Source: Anolis sagrei (taxonomy: Eukaryota; Chordata; Lepidosauria; Squamata; Anolidae). From it: a stretch of DNA of 64,000 nucleotides. Of the stretch, positions 54,357-64,000 are shown piece by piece. The translations under genes were made by a program, and so were the position numbers. The notes below the pieces were generated by a model. It had not been told where the DNA came from and searched no databases. It saw nothing but the letters and a program-made list of their open reading frames with translations. Location of the stretch: the NCBI RefSeq assembly GCF_037176765.1, contig NC_090026.1, positions 60,827,252 through 60,891,251 on the forward strand. The letters are read 5' to 3'. How positions within the stretch are numbered: position 1 is the stretch's first letter; each line of letters begins with the position of its first letter.

Positions 54357-54530
54357 TTTATATTGTCGAAGGCTTTCATGGCTGGAATCATTGGGTTGTT
54401 GTAGGTTTTTTCGGGCTATATGGCCATGTTCTAGAGGCATTCTCTCCTGACGTTTTGCCTGCATCTATGGCAAGCATCTCAGAGGTTGTGAGGTCCTCAC
54501 AACCTCTGAGGATGCTTTCCATAGATGAGG
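54357..54530. mobile_element. 'gacgttttgcctgcat' palindromic repeat
   Basis: 'ttgtcgaaggctttcatggc', 'ttcgggctatatggccatgt', then an inverted pair 'gcatctcagaggttgtgagg / cctcacaacctctgaggatgc'. The family is shared with 6636-7422 and 34560-34800. Confidence 0.55.
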
Positions 54531-56075
54531 GATAAGATAAAGATAAATGTGGTCGAGGAAACTGGATAGCCTGGTTAGGCCTGTCCAGTAAAGCTCAGGC
54601 CATGAAAAGAAGAGAAGTAGCAGAATAACTAAAAGGAAAGTAGAAATAGACAAAGGGATTATTGGGCTACTGTATGAGGAATTAATCTCCTTAACTTACA
54701 AAACAAAAAACAACCCTTATAGAAAATTGGCAACAAGAGAAAAACTTCAGTGAGAAATTAATTGTGTCTTGGATTGACAATATTCATAAAATTAAACATA
54801 TGAGGATCAAGGAAACCCAAAGGAAAATAATCTCCAAATGGCATAGGACCACCCACCCAATTAGCACACATAATGGGAAATATCTCAAACAAATGCTGGC
54901 ACTAGGGCTGGGCAACCACGGAAAAATTTGTTTCTAAACTCGATTCGTTTTTAGGGGGTTTTTGCGTTTCGATTTTTAAAAGAATTCCGAAATTTTTCTT
55001 TAAAAAAGTTCGAAATTTACGAAATTTCGGAAATTACGAAACAATTACGAAACAATAATGAATCGATTTGTTAATGGCGGACGCAGACTCGCAATACACT
55101 AAAAAAAACCTCCAAATGGGACAGGGGGAACTTCTGAAGCTTCCCTCTCCCTCTGTTGTTGACTGTTGGTGTGATAATTATATTTTTTTTCACTGATAAA
55201 ACAAACAACAACTATAAAACTTGCACCAGACATGCGGAAATAATAACGAAACGATTTCGAAACGATTTCGAAACAATTACGAAACGAATTGAAAAATTCG
55301 TTTCGATTTTTAGTTGCTCCTGAATGGTTCAATATCGCTTCGTTATAAAAAAATAACGAATTAATAACGAATTACGAAATTAACGAACGAAACCGCCCAG
55401 CCCTAGCTGGCACAAATGTGGGGGGATAGGTACATTCTCCCACATGTGGTGGGATTGTAGAAAAATTCAGAATTATTATGGTAAAATAAGGACTGTGGTG
55501 GAAAACATAATAGGGAAAGAATTAATGTGGGATAAAGCCAGGTTCATGTCGCTCACCATAAAGGCAAAGGAAGATAATAATTGGATAGAAATCCTAAAAT
55601 ATATGACAGCCGCAATACAGGCCACAATAGCCCGGGGATGGAGAGACGATACAAAATGGGATTTGGAAACCTGGTGGGCTTATCTATCAGAATATATAAT
55701 TAATGATTTTATCAATCAAGGGAAAAACAAGTATATAAATAGTCAAAGAGAACAAGACTGGTTTAGGAAATGGTCTGTGTTAATTGACAAAATAGACGGA
55801 GACGACAAATACAGTATTTTGAACCAGGCTTTCCACATGGTTAAATTGATGCAATGACATGATTTAGAATTGCTGTTCCAGGGGGGTGGGGGTGGGGGTG
55901 GGGGGAATGGGGGGAGGGGGGTTTGTTGGGCGATAAATAATTAAGGAATGTATAGAATGTCATTTAAGGAAAATTTACTTTTGAAATAATGTTTATTGAA
56001 ATAAGTCCTGTATGGCAAAATTTTTGATAATTGTTGGGATGTATCAAAATATTTTTTTAAAAAATCGAAAAAAAA
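54531..56075 (+). mobile_element. L1 LINE 3' end, split by a hAT
   Basis: After the hAT, an open frame reads HMWWDCRKIQNYYGKIRTVV, NNWIEILKYMTAAIQATIAR and DKYSILNQAFHMVKLMQ, the L1 ORF2 C-terminus. A G-rich 3' UTR (55878-55922) follows, with an A-rich end near 56050-56075. Upstream L1 codons (54660-54900) are decayed. The flanks rejoin across GCTGGCAC. Confidence 0.8.
54903..55405. mobile_element. hAT non-autonomous element (TAGGGCTG family), copy 1
   Basis: 503 bp bounded by TAGGGCTGGGC...GCCCAGCCCTA with a perfect 8-bp duplication GCTGGCAC (54895-54902, 55406-55413). The body is unusual, with many TTTCG/CGAAA words and short arrays such as 'cgaaacgatttcgaaacg'. No coding frame of interest. 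It is inserted in an L1. Confidence 0.88.
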
Positions 56076-56094
56076 TATTGTCAGAATTTCTAAA

Positions 56095-56403
56095 GATTCA
56101 GCTGACTTTGCAAGGGCAATAAACCTTTTTATTTTATTTTTTAAATCCACATGTCTTGTGCTTTAAACTATAAGCATAAGTATTGAAATGTTACTCTTGC
56201 AAACTGTTTCAGTAAAACAGTATAGAATTGTACTTTAAAAATTGTTATGACTATATCATGTAATGTTTAGTAGGCTATTTAGATGGGAATGTCTTCTGCC
56301 AAGTGATTTGCATTGCAACACGACAGAGAAAGAAGCTTGCATTTGGTAAATTGCTTTTCAAGAAGGGTAGGTGGTGCTAGAAGATGCCTGGTTTTGCACT
56401 AGG
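56095..56403. other. Segment with nothing recognised
   Basis: No gene or repeat identified. Confidence 0.4.
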
Positions 56404-56415
56404 CATATACAACTG

Positions 56416-57068
56416 ATTGACAATGATTGACAACTGGAAAATAGAGGGAGAAAATGTGGAGGCCGAGACAGACTTTGTAATTCTAGGCGCAAAGATTACT
56501 GCAGATGCAGACTGTGGCCAGGAAATCAGAAGACGCTTACTTCTTGGGAGGAGAGCAATGTCCAATCTCGATAAAATAGTAAAGAGTAGAGACATCAGAC
56601 TGGCAACAAAGATCCGCATAGTCAAAGCCATGGTATTCCCTGTAGTAACCTACGAATGTGAGAGCTGGACCTTAGGGAAGGCCGAGCGAAGGAAGATCGA
56701 TGCTTTTGAGCTGTGGTGTTGGAGGAAAGTTCTGAGAGTGCCTTGGACTGCGAGAAGATCCAACCAGTCCATCCTCCAGGAAATAAAGCCCGACTGCTCA
56801 CTGGAGGGAAGGATACTAGAGACAAAGTTGAAGTACTTTGGCCACATCATGAGGAGACAGCAAATCCTAGAGAAGACAATTATGCTGGGGAAAGTAGAAG
56901 GAAAAAGGAAGAGGGGCCGACCAAGGGCAAGATGGATGGATGGCATCCTTGAAGTGACTGGACTGACCTTGAAGGAGCTGGGGGTGGTGACGGCAGACAG
57001 GGAGCTCTGGCGTGGGCTGGTCCATGAGGTCACGAAGAATCGGAGACGACTGAACGAATGAACAACAA
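56416..57068 (+). mobile_element. BovB LINE 3' part with perfect 12-bp TSD
   Basis: An open frame of 214 codons (56417-57061) reads TMIDNWKIEGENVEAETDFV, DAFELWCWRKVLRVPWTARR and ELWRGLVHEVTKNRRRLNE with a stop. The tail is (AAC)n. CATATACAACTG flanks both sides (56404-56415, 57069-57080). Confidence 0.94.
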
Positions 57069-57299
57069 CATATACAACTGTGGGCTCTGGAGAGATCCCA
57101 TTCCACCCAGTGAATGAGAATTGACACCAAGCCCTGCTATCCACCTGAGAAGAGGTGAATACAGAGGGCTTTCTCAATACTTGCAAGTCAAGACAACATA
57201 AGCAGTTGGAAAAATGGATCCAGAGAGGTCTCTTTTTTGCAAGAACAAGAAAATGGGAGAATGGGGCATGCCAATTTTTTTTCTTAGCCATTCCTAATC

Positions 57300-57700
57300 A
57301 TATAACCATAGAATAATTGAATTGGAAGAGATCACATGGATCATCTAGTCCAACCCCCTGCCATTAAGGAAAAGCTTAATCAAAGCACCCCTGAAAGATA
57401 GATATCCAACTTCTGTTTAAAAGCCTCCAAAGAAGAAGCTTTCACTACACTCAGATGCAGAGAGTTCCACTACTGAGCAGCTCTTACAGTCAAAAGGTTC
57501 TTCCTAATATTCAGGTGGAATCTCCTTTCCTGTAATTTGAACTCGTTGCTACAGGTCCTAGTCTCCAAGGGAGCGGAAAATAAGCCTTATATATATATAT
57601 ATCATTATTTTAAATATATGAGATATATTTAATCTATCTCCTTTCAAATATTTAAACATGACAATCATGTCTCACCTCAACATTCTCTCCTTCAGGCTAA
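57300..57700 (-). mobile_element. Old CR1 3' end
   Basis: 'gaattggaagagatcacatg', 'gagagttccactactgagca' and 'gtctccaagggagcgg' align to CR1 with many changes. An (AT)n lies at 57590-57603. Confidence 0.75.
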
Positions 57701-57702
57701 TT

Positions 57703-59003
57703 ATAGAATCATAGAGTTGGAAGAGATCTCATGGGCCATCCAGTCCAACCCCATTCTGCCAAGAAACAGGAAAATCGCATTCAAAGCATCCCCAACAGAT
57801 GGCCATCCAGCCTCTGTTTAAAAGCTTCCAAAGAAGGAGCCTCCACCTCACTCTGGGGCAGAGAGTTTCACTGCTCAACGGCTCTCACAGTCAGGAAGTT
57901 CTTCTTAATGTTCAGATGGAATCTCCTTTCTTGTAGTTCTATATGCGACCACTTGCTCAGCTGGTTCGAGGTTTTGGGTTTGAGTGTTATCAGTATGCCG
58001 ATGACACTCAGCTGGTGCTGAAGATGGAAGGCCGACCGGACTCTGTACCCGATTGTTTCCATCAGTGCCTCGAGGCCATTACTGGATGGCTGCGTGCCAG
58101 CAGGTTGAGGGTGAATCCAGCAAAGACGGAGATCCTATGGCTGGGTGGACCGGGCAGTGGGGACATCCATTTGCTCACCCTGGATGGCGAGGTGTTACGC
58201 CCGTCATCATTGGTAAAGAGTCTGGGAGTCCTTTTGGACCTTCTGCTGACAATGGAGGCCCAGGTCTCCGCCGTGAGCAGAACCGCCTTCTTTCACCTGC
58301 GGCAGGCTAGACGGCTGGCCCCCTACCTGTTCAGGGATGACCTAGCTACGGTGATCCAGGCCACGGTCATCTCAAGACTGGACTACTGTAACACCCTCTA
58401 CATTGGCCTCCCTCTGTCGGTGATTCGGAAGCTCAAGTTGGTACAAAACGCAGCTGCTCGGCTTCTTGCGGGAATTCCGATGAGATGCCACATAACACCA
58501 ATCTTACTACAGCTGCATTGGTTACCAATTGAGCACCGGATCACTTTCAAAGTGATGGTACTCACCTTTAAGGCCTTGCATGGTCTGGGGCCAATGTATC
58601 TGAGGGATCGTCTCACCCCCTACCAACCCCAGAGATCCCTCCGTTCTGAGGACCAAGATCTATTGGAAGTCCCCAGTGTCAAGACCTTGCGTCTAACGGC
58701 AACCAGATGCAGAGCCTTCACAGCAATAGCGCCATCAGTCTGGAATGCTCTGCCACCTGAAGTTCGTGCCCTGCGGGACTTATCAGCTTTCCGCAGGGCA
58801 TGCAAGACATACCTGTTTCGACAGGCTTTTAATGTTTGATACTGTTGTTTTTAAATTGTTTTAAATTGCTTTTAAACTTTGTTAGATTTTATCTATTCTT
58901 GTAAGCCGCTCCGAGCCCCAGGGGAGTGGCGGCATATAAGTTTAAATAATAATAAATAAATAAATAAATAGTTTGAAGCCATTGCTCCGCACCCTAGTCT
59001 CAC
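57703..59003 (-). mobile_element. CR1 3' end split by an L2
   Basis: CR1 sequence at 57703-57938 resumes at 58969-59003 ('gtttgaagccattgctccgc'). TAGTT at both junctions (57934-57938, 58969-58973) marks the L2 target duplication. A ferritin retrocopy follows directly. Confidence 0.85.
57939..58968 (+). mobile_element. L2-like LINE with an open 298-codon frame
   Basis: The frame 57943-58839 is uninterrupted. It reads FGFECYQYADDTQLVLKMEG (RT catalytic YADD), RVNPAKTEILWLGGPGSG, LVKSLGVLLDLLLTMEAQVS, SRLDYCNTLYIGLPLSVIRK, LQLHWLPIEHRITFKVMVL and YLFRQAFNV with a stop. The UTR ends 'gtaagccgctccgagcccca' plus (AAAT)n. It is 5'-truncated. The clean frame suggests a young insertion of a subfamily distinct from the other L2 copies. 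Confidence 0.93.
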
Positions 59004-59367
59004 CTTGATCGCTTGCCAGTCGGTGCAGATCCAAGAGTGCTTGGTTCACACTCTTTTCTAGATGAAGGGTTGCCTCCATGGCATCAATAGTTTTGCCCCA
59101 AGAATCCTTTTCTGGTTTCTTGATATCCTGCAGAAGAACTCGTCCACCACACTGGCTCTGGAACTTCAGCAGCTTCTCAGCGTGTTCTCGCTCCTCATGC
59201 AACTGTGACCGGAAGAATTCAGCAACATGTCAAAGGGAAACATCATCCAGGTCAAAGTAGGATGACATGGAGAGGTAGACATAGCTGGTGTACAGCTCCA
59301 TGTTGACCATGCGATCTATGGCAGCTTCGCAGTCGTGGTGGTAGTTCTGGCAGATTTGGGACTCCAT
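59004..59367 (-). pseudogene. Ferritin heavy-chain retrocopy, broken
   Basis: The minus strand reads [40 protein letters not shown], then after a stop [39 protein letters not shown] and [19 protein letters not shown]. This is ferritin H, closest in style to the oocyte-type subunit (MESQ start). Codon 46 is TGA (59232-59230), and the sequence stops after about 121 of roughly 180 residues at the CR1 junction. No introns are present, so it is a processed copy. Ferroxidase-type residues (HEEREH, LEK) remain readable. It cannot make a full ferritin. Confidence 0.88.
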
Positions 59368-59424
59368 GGCGTTCTGGACAAGGAGGCTGGAGGGAGTCAA
59401 CTGGAGGATGGCTTTCTCGCTTTG

Positions 59425-59600
59425 TGCGAACTGGAATCAGGAAGGATCTGAAATGGGGGCTCAAAAAGAAAGGAAAGAAGGCGAAGAAGTGGTGCTGGAC
59501 CAGGTCCCGTTCAAACACTGTTGAAGCAAGAACCCAGCTCATCATACTGTGGTTTTGTGTCAGTATAATAAATAATAATAATAATAATACCAACAACAAC
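59425..59600 (+). mobile_element. LINE 3' tail, R4-like ending
   Basis: 'tgtggttttgtgtcagtata' followed by (AAT)n resembles the 3' end of the R4-like element at 26700-26765. Too short to classify firmly. Confidence 0.4.
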
Positions 59601-59865
59601 AACAACAGTGGAGGGTGGGAGCTACAGAGAATGTTCTTTGAAGTTGCTGGAGTACAAATATGATGAGTTTCTCATGGATCCTTTGTGGTGAATGTATTAA
59701 ACCATATTTAGTTCCCTAGTGCTGATTATGGGGAACAACGAAGATGCTGTTTCCATATATTCAGTTAAAATCCACTGTAGCAACAACTTCTTAACACAAT
59801 GTGTAATACATACATCACTTGCAGGTTCCTTTTATTCTATAAGGAAGAAGAAAACAATGCTTTGA

Positions 59866-60500
59866 TTTTTTTTTTACGTTGAGATCTATTATCACTTTAT
59901 TAAATTCAAATTTATCGCTGAATTTCTAATCAAAAAAGTGACTGTTAAAACACTATAAAATAAAACATAAATTTGACTTCGCTGAATCAAAGACACTATT
60001 AAAGGGGGAAAAATGACTTAATGGTCTGTCCAGCCTCGTAAATCTTATTGTTCATATAAAACAAGATGACAAAATTTATGTCCACCAAACCATAGTATTA
60101 ATGCAGTCACAGTAGCTGGCAGTCAAAACAATTTCTTTATAATCTGATGTTTAAAAATTATGAGGGCCTATATAAAGCGATGTCTAGAAGGTAATATTTA
60201 CACAGAAATGTTCTGCATAGAATCGAACTTTTGAAAGCCTGATGCCTGGAGACTCTTTCAATTGTATTTTGCCACCATGCTTCATGGGTGCCAAGTGCAG
60301 TCTTTTGCTCTGAGGAGTTCCTTCCACATAATATTATGACCTACACAATTTACATTTCCATGTTTAATGCATCTGTTGGCTAAGTGTTGACCTTTTAGAA
60401 AGCAAATGTTTTAACCTAGAAGCCAAGGTTGCCACACTTTCTCCATTAACCTCCAGTTTGTGTAGGCCTATCTAGATAGACACACATACTTCTATAGAGA
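59866..60500 (-). pseudogene. Possible retrocopied mRNA 3' UTR
   Basis: On the minus strand an AATAAA (59901-59896) is followed 20 nt later by a run of ten A (59875-59866). This is the layout of a processed transcript end. The upstream sequence is AT-rich and non-coding. No target duplication was found, and the parent gene is unknown. A true 3' exon of an unseen minus-strand gene is an alternative. Confidence 0.35.
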
Positions 60501-60582
60501 TAATGTTTGTACAAACAGACCTTGGCAACATTATTTTTTGGAATTGTAGTTCCCAGAATACCACCTAGGTAATACTGACTAC

Positions 60583-61702
60583 TAGGGCTGTGTAACCATG
60601 GAAAAATGGTTACAATTCAAGGTGCTGGTTTTGGCCTACAAAGCCCGGACCCAATTCAAGGTGCTGGTTTTGGCCTACAAAGCCCTAAACGGTTCCGGCC
60701 CAAAATACCTTTCTGACTGCATCTTGGCCTACGAGCCCACGAGGACTTTGAGATCGTCTGGGGAGGCCCTTCTCTCGATCCCGCCTGCCTCACAGGCACT
60801 TCTGGCGGGGACGAGGGAGAGGGCCTTCTCGGTGGTGGCCCCCCGGTTGTGGAACACTCTCCCTGCACACATCAGACAGGCGCCCTCCCTCATGTCCTTT
60901 CAAAAAAGCCTTAAGACATGGCTGTTCGAGAGGGCATTTAATTAAGTGCTAAAACAATACAGTAAAGAGGACTGGAATGGAACAAGGAATATGAGACTGG
61001 TTATGATTCCACTATGAGACGAAGCGGATTTTTAGTGTAGTCTGTAATTGTTGTAGTTTATATGTTGTTGCAATTGGCTTCTTTGTAATTGTCTTTTATG
61101 TGTACTGTACACCGCCATGAGTCGCCCTTATGGGCTGAGAATGGCGGTTAATAAGTGCATCAAATAAATAAATAAATAAATAAATAAAAATTTATTTCTA
61201 AACTCGATTCGTTTTTAGGGGTTTTTTGTGTTTCGTTTTTTAAAAGAATTCCGAAATTTTTCTTTAAAAAAGTTTGAAATATATGAAATTTCGTAAATTA
61301 CGAAACAATTACGAAACAATTACGAATCGATTCGTTAATGGCGGACGCGATTGCGCAATATGCAAAAAAAAAAAAAAAAAACCTTCCAAATGGGACAGGG
61401 GGAACTTCTGAAGCTTCCCTCTCCCTCTGTTGTTGACTGTTGGTGTGATAATTTATTTTTTATCACTGATAAAACAAACAACAACCCTAAAACTTGCACC
61501 AGACATACAGAAATAATAACGAAACAATTTCGAAACGATTTCGAAACGATTTCGAACCAATTACGAAACAATTACGAAATAAATTGAAAAAATCGTTTCG
61601 ATTTTTAGTTGCTCCTGCATGGCTCAATATCGGATCGTAAGCTAATTTAAATACGAATCAATAATGAATTACGAAATTAACGAATGAAACCGCCCAGCCC
61701 TA
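60583..61702. mobile_element. hAT non-autonomous element (TAGGGCTG family), copy 2, split by L2
   Basis: TAGGGCTGTG...GCCCAGCCCTA with a perfect 8-bp duplication CTGACTAC (60575-60582, 61703-61710). The body matches copy 1 at 54903 ('tttctaaactcgattcgttt', 'ccaaatgggacagggggaac'). An L2 is inserted at 60608-61185. Confidence 0.88.
60608..61185 (+). mobile_element. L2-clade LINE 3' end inside the hAT
   Basis: The frame reads [40 protein letters not shown] and KTWLFERAFN with a stop. Its first 40 bp are duplicated in tandem ('caattcaaggtgctggtttt' twice). AAAAAT at both ends marks the target. Confidence 0.9.
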
Positions 61703-61710
61703 CTGACTAC

Positions 61711-62040
61711 ATATTTCTCACAGTAGCCAATCCAATTTTGGGAAATAATAAAAAAAATTCTGATGACACAACTGGTTGCTGTGTCAGTGATGAAGAGATC
61801 ACGAGGAGAGTTTATCATTTTTATTATATCAAGAGCTGAAATAATACTTTCTTTGAACATACACCCCTCCAAAAAAACATGTAAGATGTGGTGGAGAGAA
61901 TTCTGACTTCGACATTATTGAAAACTAAAATGTGTGAGCAAATGGCTATGCTTGACTTGATACTTTTTCTAACAGCTCCCCTCTATTTTATTATTATTTA
62001 TTATTATTTACTGTATTTGTATACTGTCTTGTATACTAAA
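61711..62040. other. Segment with nothing recognised
   Basis: AT-rich sequence without a recognisable gene. The short stretch after it (62041-62080, 'ggccacttggagtgc') is a scrap of the [14 protein letters not shown]. Confidence 0.4.
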
Positions 62041-62111
62041 TGTCCTTTGACCAGCAGCTGGCCACTTGGAGTGCTTTTACTGGTGGAAAAAGAAGTTGCT
62101 ACTGGATAGAG

Positions 62112-62888
62112 CAGGGGTCCTCAAACTTTTTAAACCGGGGGCCAGTTCACCGTCCCTCAGATCGTTGGAGGGCCGGACTATAGGTTTTTTTTAAAAAAAA
62201 ATCAATAAAAAATTCCTATGCACATTGCACATATCTTATTTTGCTGTGTGGAAGGGCCCTTAGAGGGGATTCTTTCTAGCCCTCTTTAGGCAGTAATTCC
62301 AAGAGCAGAGAATGGGAAATCTTCCTATTTCTAGTCTGAACAAAATCTGGCTACCAGTATTAAAAAAACTCTAAAATAAAGAACAATACTCAAACACAGG
62401 GGAACTCCAGACAAGAAACAACAGGGCCAGCTAATCAGCTCTCAACAAAGGATTCTCCCTGAAAACTGTCAGGCTATGAAATGGTAATCAAGGTGGCCAA
62501 TTGAAACATTCATACCTACCTCCAACAGACAAGAGTTCTTTCTCCCACCCTGGATCTTCCACAATTTTCCTAGCTAAAAGTTTTCCTCTGACATGAAGTC
62601 CAGTCGTGTCTGACTCTGGGGTGTGGTGCTCATCTGCATTTCTAAGTCGAAGAGCCGGCATTGTCCGTAGACACCTCCAAGGTCATGTGGCCGGCATAAC
62701 TGCATGGAGCGCCAGGGCAGCCTCCCTTGGCTGGCTCATGCTGCCCATCGGGCCTGACGGATAGCGTGAGCCAGCCAAGGGAGGGGCACTGTGTGTGTGT
62801 GTGGGGGGGGGCGCTCCTCCTCCGTGGGCCGGATAAGTGTCCTTGGCGGGCAGGAAGTGGCCCGCGGGCCATAGTTTGGGGACCCCTG
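62112..62888. mobile_element. hAT element with imperfect 8-bp TSD, holding another repeat
   Basis: The ends CAGGGGTCCTCAAACTTTTT and ...AGTTTGGGGACCCCTG are flanked by GGATAGAG (62104-62111) and GCATAGAG (62889-62896). The middle (about 62245-62580) contains the 'ggtggccaattgaaac'-type repeat also seen at 34680-34800. No transposase frame. Confidence 0.8.
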
Positions 62889-62896
62889 GCATAGAG

Positions 62897-63690
62897 GGAC
62901 AGTGCCTTCTCTTCTCAACTTAGCTGCAGAAAGAGAAAGAGAGAAAGACCGCCTCTGATTTGGTCATAAAATCTTTCACATACCACAGACGTATTCAAAA
63001 AGGTGGAAAGCTTCACCTCCAACATTTATGAAACATGTAAGCTGCTGAGAAAGAGAAAATGAGCGTTCTGATTTTATTTCTGTTTCTGAATGCTGAGCAG
63101 TCAAGGGCTCACATAATGACTGGCAAATTCCATAATGATTTTTGCAAAACTGCAAAGGCAGACTAAAATGTAAAGATTATATTTGGTTAGGGATTGATGA
63201 TCAGATTTTAACAGTGATGCTCAAAATCTCTGGCCAGCCATGTAAAAACACAAAGATCATTGTGTCCAATCAGACCTTTATGTGCAAGAGTTAAGTGGGT
63301 TTCGGACACATGAGTTGTTGTGTGCCAAGCTGTGGCCTGCCAAGTAATAACAGAATGCACTGAAGCAACACACAAAAACAAATAAACAAGGTGTCTGAAG
63401 AAATCCAGGTTTCTCTGTTCCAGAGATTCACCTGCTGGCAACACTGATCCTGCCTAAGGGAAAGGAGGCTAGGAAGGCTAAGTAAATCCCAGGGAAGTAG
63501 GGCTGGTTACTTGAAAAGTTATGAAGGAGTTCACTAAGCAGTCCTACCTGACAGAGAGAGAGAGCTACCAATTCATGCTTTATAAATAGGATTTAAACCA
63601 AAATGAACTGGAAATATGTGAAATAGACCTAGTCAAGAGTGTTTGACTTTTTACATGGTAGGACACTGCACAGGAAGCTTCAAATATGAG
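62897..63690. other. Intergenic segment with nothing recognised
   Basis: No coding or repeat features identified. Confidence 0.4.
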
Positions 63691-64000
63691 GAATAAACCT
63701 TTATTTACCATCTCCCGAAGGACTCGGTACGGCTTACAAGAGGCCGAGCCCAAATACAATAGTAAAAACAATAACAACAGCAGCAAAATAACTCAAAAAC
63801 AAAGCAATAACATTAACAACACACAATGACGCAATTAAAATCAATGGCAGGGCTAAATGTAATAATTAAAGTGAAAAAGTGCTGGGTGTGACCAGGTGGA
63901 GTGTTTGGAGGGGGGTGGGCATGCAGATATCCTAGATCTTTGATAAAGTGCGTTGGGACATGATGCTAGGAGTTTCCCTATTCTGGGAAGGCACACTGGA
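63691..64000 (-). mobile_element. L2-clade LINE 3' end running off the window
   Basis: 'aataaacctttatttaccat' and 'ggctcggtacggcttacaag'-type words (cggcttacaagaggccgagc) form the reversed L2 3' block. The coding end ('gggaaggcacactgga') is at the window edge and matches 12400-12420 in reverse. Confidence 0.8.

Noticed and set aside
56650-57291. Minus-strand frame of 213 codons
   Set aside because: Antisense to the BovB frame at 56416-57068. The same shadow appears opposite every BovB copy in the window.
58942-59202. Ferritin-like frame as a functional gene
   Set aside because: It begins inside the protein after a stop at codon 46, lacks introns and the last third, and runs into CR1 and L2 sequence.

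Overview
The window looks like squamate reptile nuclear DNA, most likely an iguanian or anole-like lizard. The evidence is two spliced vertebrate genes plus a dense mix of CR1, L2, BovB, L1 and R4-like LINEs, tRNA-derived SINEs, hAT elements (one SPIN-like), a mariner, Helitron-like elements and LTR/DIRS fossils. The repeat names rest on visible motifs, end structures and target-site duplications (TSDs), because no database search was possible.

Positions 375-14719 hold the only recognisable host genes, a head-to-head pair. ALG2 is on the minus strand (exon 2 375-1274, exon 1 4000-4338, 412 aa). It is the mannosyltransferase of the dolichol-linked oligosaccharide pathway. SEC61B is on the plus strand (exons 4638-4640, 8345-8442, 10279-10380 and 14632-14719, 96 aa). 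It is the tail-anchored beta subunit of the Sec61 translocon. Their start codons lie 299 bp apart across a GC-rich shared promoter with an NRF1-type palindrome, a CACGTG box and a TGACGTGG (UPRE-type) core. This fits two endoplasmic reticulum genes under common control. Both reading frames are complete, but their introns are packed with nested repeats, some within about 10-25 bp of splice sites.

From about 14.8 kb to the end I see no functional host gene. The region is a repeat-rich desert holding a broken ferritin heavy-chain retrocopy (59004-59367) and a possible retrocopied 3' UTR (59866-60500). Insertions are often nested and can be ordered by their TSDs. Examples are SPIN inside an LTR (23656-25080), CR1 inside L2 inside an R4-like LINE (25172-26765), L1 inside an LTR inside CR1 (31227-33460), L2 inside a hAT (60583-61702), and L2 inside CR1 inside a Helitron (4753-6471).

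The most unusual pattern is one anonymous internal sequence module that appears between three different kinds of transposon ends: Helitron-like, SPIN-like hAT, and another hAT with AGGGCATG duplications. It is also tandemly amplified inside one Helitron. Other items worth attention are the tandem Helitron pair, an internally deleted mariner that keeps a fused 112-codon frame inside SEC61B intron 3, intact 3' BovB frames with perfect TSDs, and the shared promoter.
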